The notes under the pieces are model-generated. The model worked only from the letters and a program-made list of their open reading frames with translations. It was not told where the DNA came from and made no database searches. A stretch of 9,031 nt of DNA. Source: Chloroflexota bacterium. Lineage in GTDB: Bacteria > Chloroflexota > Limnocylindria > QHBO01. How positions within the stretch are numbered: the stretch's first letter is position 1; every line of letters starts with the position of its first letter. Both the position numbers and the translations under genes were made by a program. The stretch covers positions 1 to 9,031 of the forward strand of contig JADLBB010000281.1 of assembly GCA_020848055.1 (NCBI GenBank), given 5' to 3'. This document shows positions 1 through 5,401 of the stretch, piece after piece.

Positions 1-386
1 CGTCCATGGGCGAGGGGTTCGGCGTCCCGGTCATCGAGGCCCAAGCCTGCGGCCTGCCGGTCATCGTCAGCGACTTCTCCGCGCAGCCCGAGCTGTGCGA
101 GTCGGGCTGGCTGGTCAAGGGCCAAGGACACTGGGACCCGCTGTCGGGTCAGGGACTGGCGTGGTTCTACGACCCCTACGTCCCGTCCATCGTCAAGAAC
201 CTCGAAGCCGCCTACGAGGCGCGCGGTGACACCGCCATTCGCGAGCGCGCCATCGCCTTCGCAGCGGCGTATAACACCGACAAGGTGTACGACCAGTACT
301 GGCGTCCCTTCCTCGCCGAGCTCGACGCGAGCGAGAAGCCGAACCGGGCCGCACGCCGTCGGGCCGCCAAGGCGAAGGCCGCATGA
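1..386 (+). CDS. Glycosyltransferase, GT4-type (GT-B fold), C-terminal part only
   Basis: This is the C-terminal end of a retaining GT-B glycosyltransferase; the reading frame (codons from base 3) is open to the left edge, so the acceptor domain and most of the donor domain lie outside. The visible part opens with SMGEGFGVPVIEAQACG, the nucleotide-sugar binding block of GT4 enzymes. It contains the E-x7-E pair (Glu of GEGFG and Glu of IEAQ), followed by GLPVIVSDFSAQPEL, which fits the usual loop after that block. The remainder is helical and ends in a basic Ala/Arg/Lys tail (AARRRAAKAKAA). The ATG near base 6 is an internal Met, not a start. The stop overlaps the next gene by 4 bp (ATGA), placing it in the sugar operon. 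Sugar and acceptor cannot be told from this fragment. Family call is firm; exact role unknown. Confidence 0.85.
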   Translation, partial: SMGEGFGVPVIEAQACGLPVIVSDFSAQPELCESGWLVKGQGHWDPLSGQGLAWFYDPYVPSIVKNLEAAYEARGDTAIRERAIAFAAAYNTDKVYDQYWRPFLAELDASEKPNRAARRRAAKAKAA

Positions 387-1399
387 GGGTTCTGCTGACC
401 GGCATCGCCGGCTTCATCGGCTCCCACGTCGTGGAGCACCTCCAGGCCAACACGGACTGGGAGATCATCGGCCTCGCATCCTTCCGGCACCGTGGCGATT
501 CGGAGCGCACGGAGTCCTTCGACCCCGACCGGGTCACGATCCACTACGCCGACCTGCGGGGCGACCTGTCGCCGACGCTCGTCAGCCGCATCGGGCCGGT
601 GGACTACATCCTCAACCTCGCCGCCGAGTCGCACGTCGATCGGTCCATCACCGAGCCGCGACCGTTCATCGAGAACAACGTCAGCGCGGCGATCACGATG
701 CTCGAATACGCCCGCATCGCCAAGCCTCGCGCGTTCATCCAGGTCAGCACCGACGAGGTGTACGGGCCCGCGGCCCCGGGCCAGTACCACGCCGAGTGGG
801 AGCCGATCATCCCATCGAACCCGTACTCCGCCTCCAAGGTGGCCCAGGAGGCGATCGCCACCTCGTACTGGCGAACCTTTGGCGTCCCGGTGGTCATCAC
901 CAACAACATGAACGTCATCGGCGAGCGGCAGGACACCGAGAAGATCGTGCCCAAGGCCATCCGCTCGATCATCACCGGCGAGCCGGTGCCGATCCATGCC
1001 GACGCGTCGGGCAACCCGGGCAGCCGCTTCTACCTCCATGCGCGCAACATCGCCGACGCGTGGCTGTGGCTCCTCACCAACACGGCCCCGGAGATGTACC
1101 CGCATGTGGGGCGTCCGTCACGCTGGAACATCGTCGGCGAGGAAGAGCTCGACAACCTGACGCTCGTCCGCATGATCGGCGACGTTCTCGGCACCGAGCC
1201 GAAGGTCGAGCTTGTGGATTTCCACAACGCGCGGCCCGGCCACGACCGGCGCTACGCGCTCGACGGTCGCAAGATTCACGAGGCTGGCTGGCGCCCGCCG
1301 GTCAACCTGCGTGACTCGCTCGCCAAAACGGTGTGGTGGTCGGTCGCCAACCCCGAGTGGCTCGGACTGACCGACGCCGACGTTCGGCATCTGCGGTGA
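383..1399 (+). CDS. NAD-dependent nucleotide-sugar 4,6-dehydratase, RmlB-like (extended SDR)
   Basis: A 338-residue extended short-chain dehydrogenase, close to the usual length of dTDP-glucose 4,6-dehydratase. Visible motifs: the NAD-binding Rossmann loop TGIAGFIGSH (residues 6-15), NLAAESHVDRSI (78-89), the catalytic Thr-Asp-Glu in STDEVYG (T123, D124, E125), the Tyr-x3-Lys pair in YSASK (Y148, K152), NNMNVIGERQDTEKIVPKAI (174-193) and the C-terminal RPGHDRRYALD (284-294). TDE and RPGHDRRYA are RmlB hallmarks; decarboxylases and 4-epimerases of the superfamily normally carry other residues at the TDE position. Such enzymes oxidise a nucleotide-linked hexose at C4 and eliminate water to give the 4-keto-6-deoxy sugar. 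The nucleotide (dTDP, UDP or other) is not readable. Start: ATG overlapping the previous stop by 4 bp, with GAAGG four bases upstream. It likely supplies an activated sugar to the flanking glycosyltransferases. Confidence 0.88.
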   Translation: MRVLLTGIAGFIGSHVVEHLQANTDWEIIGLASFRHRGDSERTESFDPDRVTIHYADLRGDLSPTLVSRIGPVDYILNLAAESHVDRSITEPRPFIENNVSAAITMLEYARIAKPRAFIQVSTDEVYGPAAPGQYHAEWEPIIPSNPYSASKVAQEAIATSYWRTFGVPVVITNNMNVIGERQDTEKIVPKAIRSIITGEPVPIHADASGNPGSRFYLHARNIADAWLWLLTNTAPEMYPHVGRPSRWNIVGEEELDNLTLVRMIGDVLGTEPKVELVDFHNARPGHDRRYALDGRKIHEAGWRPPVNLRDSLAKTVWWSVANPEWLGLTDADVRHLR

Positions 1400-2349
1400 A
1401 GGCGGTCCTGGTGGTGCCGAACCACCTGCCACATCTCGACGTTCTCGATGCGTGGGCCGACGTGCTCGGCTCGACGCCGGTCATCGTGGTGCAGGATGTC
1501 GGCCCGAAGCCCCGGGCCCCGGCAGGCCTCGATGTGACGATCGTCGACCACGACGACATCGCAGCAGCCCTTGGGTCTGATGCCTGGATCATCCCGTCCC
1601 AGACCTCGGCTTGCCGCTCGTACGGCTACTACCTGGCCTGGCAACGCCGGCCCGACTACATCGTCACCATCGACACCGACTGCTACCCCGATGGCTCGAA
1701 CCTGTTGTGGGGCCATGCGGCCAACCTGCGCCGCAACGTCACGCTCGACTGGGTGAACTCCGGCGCCGGCCTGTACTACCGCGGCTTCCCGTATCGGATT
1801 CGTGACGCGTCGCCGGTCACGCTGAGCCACGGCCTGTGGTCGGGCGTGCCGGACTTCGACGCGGCTACGTGGCTGCACAACCCGAACGTTCGGCTGCGGC
1901 CAGCCGACGGGACGCGCGTCATCCCGCGCCACTCATTCTTCCCGATGTGCGGCATGAACCTCGCGTGGCGGACCGAGCTGACGCCGGCCATGTACTTCGG
2001 CCTGTTCGGCCCGGCCTACGGGTTCGACCAGTACGACGATATTTGGGCCGGGGTGCTGGTCAAGCGGGTCATGGACCATCTCGGCCTTGCGGCCATCTCC
2101 GGTTATCCGTCGGTCGAGCACCGCAAGCAGTCGAACGTCTACGTCAACCTCGTCAAGCAGGCGCCCGGGCTCGCCATGAACGAGCACTTCTGGCGCGAGG
2201 TGCAGCGGGTCCCACTGACGGCCACAACGATCGCCGGAACATATCGCCAGCTCATCGAGGGCCTGCCGGATGTCATCGCCGATGAGCCGCAGGGGTACAC
2301 CGTCAGGCTCAAGCTGGCCGCGCTGACATGGGTGGGACTGTACGAGTGA
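1396..2349 (+). CDS. Reversibly glycosylated polypeptide / UDP-arabinopyranose mutase family protein (GT75)
   Basis: A 317-residue protein that aligns by eye, nearly end to end, with plant RGP/UAM proteins (about 350-360 residues), which interconvert UDP-arabinopyranose and UDP-arabinofuranose. Shared blocks: VVPNHLPHLDVLDAW near the N-terminus, IVVQD (30-34), SACRSYGYYLAW (71-82), TIDTDC (91-96), YRGFPYRIRD (128-137), LSHGLWSGVPDFDA (143-156), FPMCGMNLAWRTEL (182-195), PAMYFGLFG (197-205), YDDIWAG (213-219), DHLGL (227-231) and SNVYVNLVKQ (246-255). R129 matches the arginine glycosylated in plants (R158, from memory) and R136 the second essential arginine (R165). The plant Asp-Asp-Asp is Asp-Thr-Asp here (D93, T94, D95). 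The GTG start overlaps the previous stop by 4 bp; an upstream in-frame ATG at 1333 would add non-homologous residues. Mutase activity is inferred, and glycosyl transfer remains possible. Confidence 0.85.
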   Translation: MKAVLVVPNHLPHLDVLDAWADVLGSTPVIVVQDVGPKPRAPAGLDVTIVDHDDIAAALGSDAWIIPSQTSACRSYGYYLAWQRRPDYIVTIDTDCYPDGSNLLWGHAANLRRNVTLDWVNSGAGLYYRGFPYRIRDASPVTLSHGLWSGVPDFDAATWLHNPNVRLRPADGTRVIPRHSFFPMCGMNLAWRTELTPAMYFGLFGPAYGFDQYDDIWAGVLVKRVMDHLGLAAISGYPSVEHRKQSNVYVNLVKQAPGLAMNEHFWREVQRVPLTATTIAGTYRQLIEGLPDVIADEPQGYTVRLKLAALTWVGLYE

Positions 2350-2870
2350 AGACGCTCGTCGTCGCACGCTGGACCGAGGACGTCAGCTGGGCCGCCTCGG
2401 TGACTGGATGGCGGGTCATGCTCGTCCAGAAGGGAACCGACGTGCCGAACCGCGGACGCGAGCCGTCGAGCTTCCTGTGGGCCATCGACCGCCTGTATGA
2501 CGAGACTGAACCGGACGACACGCTGGCATTCGTCCAGGGCCATCCGTTCGACCACTGCCCGGACCTGCTCAATCGGCTCGTCGAGCCGGTGACACGGTTC
2601 AGCCCGCTCGGGTTCTGGCACACCTTCTCCGACGCCAACGGCGGGCCACATCATCGAGGCGTCCCTGTCGGCGCGTGCTACGAGGCATGGCTGGAGTCAC
2701 CCTTCCCTGGGACGGTGGAGTTCACCGCCGGCGGCCAGTTCGCCATCAGCGGCGAGGCGCTGCAGGCGCATTCGGCGGAGGTCTACCAGCGCATCTACAA
2801 CGACCTCATGGCCGACGAGGGCATGAAGCCGTGGGCCGTTGAGCGCCTGTGGCCGGCCATCTTCCGATGA
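2346..2870 (+). CDS. DUF3431-type protein of unknown function
   Basis: A 174-residue protein resembling DUF3431, a family of unknown biochemical function known from fungi and bacterial sugar loci. Matching features, recalled rather than searched: an N-terminal strand running into VARWTEDVSW (residues 7-16), VMLVQKG (24-30) followed by VPNRGREPSSFLWAI (33-47), FVQGHPFDHCPDLL (62-75), FTAGGQFAISGEAL (126-139) and a C-terminal KPWAVERLWPAIF (161-173). Conserved acidic, Arg and His residues in these blocks could form a GT-A-like active site, but no catalytic role is established. There is no signal peptide or membrane segment. The GTG start overlaps the GT75 gene's stop by 4 bp (GTGA); its own ATGA overlaps the next gene. 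Position between GT75 and GT2 genes suggests sugar transfer or sugar modification. Family call is moderately sure; function is open. Confidence 0.7.
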   Translation: MKTLVVARWTEDVSWAASVTGWRVMLVQKGTDVPNRGREPSSFLWAIDRLYDETEPDDTLAFVQGHPFDHCPDLLNRLVEPVTRFSPLGFWHTFSDANGGPHHRGVPVGACYEAWLESPFPGTVEFTAGGQFAISGEALQAHSAEVYQRIYNDLMADEGMKPWAVERLWPAIFR

Positions 2871-3553
2871 TCCCGGTCCTCATTGTCCCGGTGCTCAATC
2901 GGTGGGACCTCGCGGAGCGAATGCTCGCCTCGATCGACGTGCCGGCCCGCGTGGTGGTGGTGGACAACGGCCACATCGGCATGGCGGGCGACTTCGAGGT
3001 CATGCGCCCCATTGCCAACCTCGGCTTCGGCGGCTCGATCAACTCGGTCATCTGCCAGACGCCCGAAGCGGCGTGGTGGATGTGGGCCGGCGCCGACCTG
3101 GCCTTTGCACCCGGCGACCTGGCGCACATCGCGCAGCTCATGGACCGCGCGAGGGTTCCGCAACTCGTCACCGGAGACCGATCCGACGAGCGACTACTGC
3201 GCTTCGCCTACGGGGCGCTCAACCGCGAGTGCATCGAGGCGGTGGGGCTGCTGGACGAGGGATTCCATCCGGCCTACTTCGATGATGACGACTTTGAGTA
3301 TCGCTGCCGCTTGGGAGGCGTGTCATGGATCACCTACAACGGCGCGATCTCACACTCGCGCTCCGCGACGATCAACAGCGATCCTGCGCTTGCGGCGGCG
3401 AATGCTCGGACGTTCCCGATGAATCACGCCCGCTACGTCGCCAAGTGGGGCGGGCCTCCTGGCTCGGAAAGATTCTCAAGGCCGTGGGACCGGCCCGTTC
3501 CCCTGAACTACGCCCCCGTGGATATCGCGGGCCGGGCGGCGAGGACATGGTAG
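2867..3553 (+). CDS. Glycosyltransferase family 2-like protein
   Basis: A 228-residue GT-A-fold glycosyltransferase of the GT2 type. The N-terminus, IPVLIVPVLNRWDLAERML (residues 2-20), is the first Rossmann-like strand and helix; VVVVDNG (29-35) is the nucleotide-binding strand with its Asp; NLGFGGSINS (51-60) matches the common N-x-G-F-x-x-x-x-N block. WAGADLAFAP (73-82) sits where GT2 enzymes place the metal-binding DxD-like motif, but only one Asp (D78) is present. GLLDEGFHPAYFDDDDFEYR (127-146) is the acidic acceptor-side block containing the likely catalytic base, and ISHSRSAT (161-168) supplies a typical late His. The chosen ATG overlaps the previous stop by 4 bp; an ATG 18 bases upstream is less economical. 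There are no membrane segments, so it is probably soluble. Donor and acceptor are unknown. It is the last gene of the sugar cassette, 31 bases before the connector gene. Confidence 0.82.
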   Translation: MIPVLIVPVLNRWDLAERMLASIDVPARVVVVDNGHIGMAGDFEVMRPIANLGFGGSINSVICQTPEAAWWMWAGADLAFAPGDLAHIAQLMDRARVPQLVTGDRSDERLLRFAYGALNRECIEAVGLLDEGFHPAYFDDDDFEYRCRLGGVSWITYNGAISHSRSATINSDPALAAANARTFPMNHARYVAKWGGPPGSERFSRPWDRPVPLNYAPVDIAGRAARTW

Positions 3554-3584
3554 TGGCCGCCCGTGAGCGTGGGATCGAGCAGCG

Positions 3585-4223
3585 ATGACGGCATACACCA
3601 CCCTCGCCGAACTGAAGATTCGCCTCGGCCTCGGCGGCACCGCAGGGACCGCGGTCACCGACGACGACACGCTGCTCGCGTCCTACGTCACCTCGACGAA
3701 CGCCTGGATCGAGCATGAGACGTGGCGCCCCATCGGCCCGACCACCGGCGGTACGGCCACGTTCGACGGCTACGGGGACGTGAGCAGCGACGGCCTGTCG
3801 CTGTACGTCAACACCGGGGTCCGGTCCATCACCACGCTCACCGTGGCGTCAGAGACCGGCGGGACGCCCGTCGAGGTGCAGGACGACGTGGTCATCCTGC
3901 CGCGCGAGCAGAACCGCCGTCCCGGCTGGCCGGGCTTCGAGGTGCGCTTCAAGGACATCGTGGCCGGATCGGTCGGCTCCTTCTCCCGCGGCTACGGGAA
4001 CATCGTGCTGATCGGTGACACCGGCTGGGCGTCCATCCCGTCGAACCTGAGCGAGCTGGGCTACCGCGTGGCGATCCGCGCCTGGCACGCCCGCAACGCG
4101 GGCCAGCAGGACATCATCGGCGTCGACGAGACCGGCGACCCGATCGTGTCGCGCTTCGCGTCCAGCATGGACTGGCGCATCCTGCGCTCGTTCCGTCCGG
4201 GCGGCGGGGTCGTGGCCCAATGA
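3585..4223 (+). CDS. Head-tail connector (adaptor) protein, gp6/gp15-like
   Basis: A 212-residue protein resembling phage head-tail adaptor proteins (HK97 gp6 / SPP1 gp15 type), which form a ring under the portal and link it to the neck. Evidence: a helical N-terminus, TLAELKIRLGL (6-16), then an acidic stretch and DDTLLASYVTSTNAWIEHET (27-46), the usual second helix of these proteins. A beta-rich middle follows (about 57-145), then IPSNLSELGYRVAIRAWHAR (151-170), the family's late helix, and a C-terminal DWRILRSFRPGG (196-207). It is longer than many adaptors because of the middle beta region. Position supports the call: it heads the neck and tail block immediately before terminator-like, gp10-like and tube genes. 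The ATG at 3585 lacks a strong ribosome-binding site. Its stop overlaps the next start by 4 bp. Confidence 0.72.
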   Translation: MTAYTTLAELKIRLGLGGTAGTAVTDDDTLLASYVTSTNAWIEHETWRPIGPTTGGTATFDGYGDVSSDGLSLYVNTGVRSITTLTVASETGGTPVEVQDDVVILPREQNRRPGWPGFEVRFKDIVAGSVGSFSRGYGNIVLIGDTGWASIPSNLSELGYRVAIRAWHARNAGQQDIIGVDETGDPIVSRFASSMDWRILRSFRPGGGVVAQ

Positions 4224-4663
4224 GCATTGACTTCCACGCCATCGGCACCGCCCTCGCCTCGGCATACGCCAACGTCACCCCTCCCACCGATGAGCGCAGC
4301 GTGCAGTTCGCGGATCTGCCACGCAACAACCTGAGCAGCTTCCCGTGCGTCATCGTCTACCCGCCCGAGTGGGAGACTGCCTACCAGTCCGGCGCACGCG
4401 AGACGACCCAGACGTGGACGGTGCGCTTCTACCGCGGGCGGATGAGCGGCGACGTGAACGCCGACACCACCGCGCTGCTCAAGTGGGCCACCGTCTTGGT
4501 CGATGCCACCCACGCGGCCTCCAAGCTCGGCCTGTCATACGTCCGCAAGGCCATCCCGGCCGGTGGGCTGGTCGGCGTCCACAACTACGGCAACATCGAC
4601 TACGGCGTCGTTGAGCTGGAGGTCGGCGTCTGGACCGAGGACGCCGTCACGCTGGTCGCGTAA
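4220..4663 (+). CDS. Tail terminator-like protein
   Basis: A 147-residue alpha/beta protein whose pattern fits siphophage tail terminators (lambda gpU-like), which cap the completed tail tube and provide the surface that joins the head. Visible: an N-terminal helix (IDFHAIGTALASAYANV, 3-19), a Pro-led strand FPCVIVYPPEWE (41-52), a long central strand TQTWTVRFYRG (63-73) followed by an Asp-rich turn and helix (DVNADTTALLKWATVLVDAT, 78-97), and a closing strand pair around NIDYGVVELEVGVWTEDAV (125-143). The Y-G-V-x-L-x-V-x-V ending is common in terminators. The ATG overlaps the connector stop by 4 bp. A neck or head-closure protein is the alternative, and the order here (terminator before gp10-like) is slightly unusual. 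The call rests on fold pattern and position. Confidence 0.6.
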   Translation: MSIDFHAIGTALASAYANVTPPTDERSVQFADLPRNNLSSFPCVIVYPPEWETAYQSGARETTQTWTVRFYRGRMSGDVNADTTALLKWATVLVDATHAASKLGLSYVRKAIPAGGLVGVHNYGNIDYGVVELEVGVWTEDAVTLVA

Positions 4664-5136
4664 TGGCCCAGATCGACATCGAGGTCGAGGGGCTGCGCGA
4701 GGTCATCGGCCTGCTCGACGAGCTCGACCACCGCACCGGCAAGAAGGTGCTCCAGAAGGCCGTCGCTGACTCGGCCAAGAAGGTGCTCAAGCCCAAGGTC
4801 AAGAGCGCCACGCCATGGCCGTCATACGTCCGCGCCGTGCGGGCGGGCGCGGCGAAGCGTGAGAAGCCGGCGGGCATCGTCAAGTACGACAACAAGCGCG
4901 CGCCGTTCCGCCACATCATGATCGGCGGCTCCGAGGGCCACTCCACCACGCGAAAGCGCCCCGGCAAGTCGGACCTCCAGGCGTTCGACGACGGCGGCAC
5001 GCGCAAGTTCAGCCGCGGCCACGAGGTCAGTGGCGTCACCGGCGATCCGGTCATCACTCGGATCGGCGACCAGTACGGAGACGAAGCCCTCGACCACGTC
5101 GAGGACTACATCGTCCGCCACCTAGAGCTCGACTAG
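4663..5136 (+). CDS. HK97 gp10-like neck/tail protein
   Basis: A 157-residue protein of the HK97 gp10-like type, a small virion protein encoded between the adaptor and the tail tube in many siphophages and thought to act at the neck or in tail completion. Visible: IDIEVEGLREVIGLLDEL (4-21), the usual opening strand and helix; GKKVLQKAVADSAKKVLKPK (26-45), the conserved Lys/Ala helix ending in K-P-K-V-K and a Pro-containing turn; a variable basic middle (about 55-120); and GDPVITRIGDQYGDEALDHV (127-146), matching the family's closing pattern of a strand-turn and a long amphipathic helix, here ending YIVRHLELD. ATG overlaps the previous stop by one base (TAATG), which implies coupling or termination-reinitiation. 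The sequence is strongly basic in the middle and acidic at the end. Family call is good; precise position in the virion is inferred. Confidence 0.75.
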   Translation: MAQIDIEVEGLREVIGLLDELDHRTGKKVLQKAVADSAKKVLKPKVKSATPWPSYVRAVRAGAAKREKPAGIVKYDNKRAPFRHIMIGGSEGHSTTRKRPGKSDLQAFDDGGTRKFSRGHEVSGVTGDPVITRIGDQYGDEALDHVEDYIVRHLELD

Positions 5137-5141
5137 AGGAG
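5135..5141 (+). promoter_or_regulatory. Ribosome-binding site of the 82-residue gene
   Basis: AGAGGAG lies five bases before the ATG at 5147, immediately after the stop of the gp10-like gene. It is among the clearest Shine-Dalgarno matches in the window and supports independent initiation here, unlike the overlapping, coupled genes upstream. Confidence 0.75.
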
Positions 5142-5146
5142 CCCCC

Positions 5147-5395
5147 ATGCCCGCAAAGAAGCCGGCCTTCGAGCCGGAGCTTCCGCCTGCCCTTCGCTAC
5201 CTCGGAGACGCTTCCGGGCAGCCGCACCTGAGCGGCATCCCGTCCCGCGACCTCTCAGCCGACGACGTCAGCCGGCTGGCCCACCGCCACGGCCTGAGCG
5301 TGCGCGCCTTCGTGGCGCTCGCGTGCCGTGGCCCGTTCACCAAAGCCGCCCTTCCGGCGGCAGACGAATCGCCGTCAGCCGACGGGAAGGAGTAA
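5147..5395 (+). CDS. Small phage protein of unknown function
   Basis: An 82-residue protein that I do not recognise with a function. It begins with a Lys/Pro/Glu-rich stretch (AKKPAFEPELPP, 3-14), then RYLGDASGQPHLSGIPSRDL (17-36). That segment resembles short actinophage proteins carrying a G-I/V-P-A/S-R-D-L motif next to structural genes. A helix-rich segment follows (SADDVSRLAHRHGLSVRAFV, 37-56), with one Cys at 60, and an acidic, Ser-rich tail. The start is fixed by AGAGGAG five bases upstream. The gene lies between the gp10-like and tail tube genes, a slot where some phages carry small neck-associated or assembly proteins. It is too short and divergent to assign; a minor virion or assembly role is a positional guess. 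Confidence 0.7.
   Translation: MPAKKPAFEPELPPALRYLGDASGQPHLSGIPSRDLSADDVSRLAHRHGLSVRAFVALACRGPFTKAALPAADESPSADGKE
5387..5392 (+). promoter_or_regulatory. Ribosome-binding site of the tail tube gene
   Basis: AAGGAG, within the longer purine run GGGAAGGAG, ends nine bases before the ATG at 5402. It overlaps the last codons of the preceding gene. A strong site is expected for a gene whose product is needed in many copies per virion, and it fixes the tube start. Confidence 0.75.
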
Positions 5396-5401
5396 CCCAC
5401 C

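Noticed and set aside
212..1105. A 297-codon minus-strand frame opposite the dehydratase gene
   Set aside because: Its Arg/Gly/Asp/Val-rich content is a typical shadow of GC-rich genes. The plus strand has unmistakable RmlB motifs.
226..1314. A 362-codon plus-strand frame overlapping the glycosyltransferase and dehydratase genes
   Set aside because: It is out of phase with two motif-bearing genes and has an Arg/Pro/His-rich composition typical of a shadow frame.
383..1399. Reading the SDR as a UDP-xylose synthase or UDP-sugar 4-epimerase to complete an arabinose pathway
   Set aside because: The catalytic triad is Thr-Asp-Glu and the C-terminus carries RPGHDRRYA, both features of 4,6-dehydratases.
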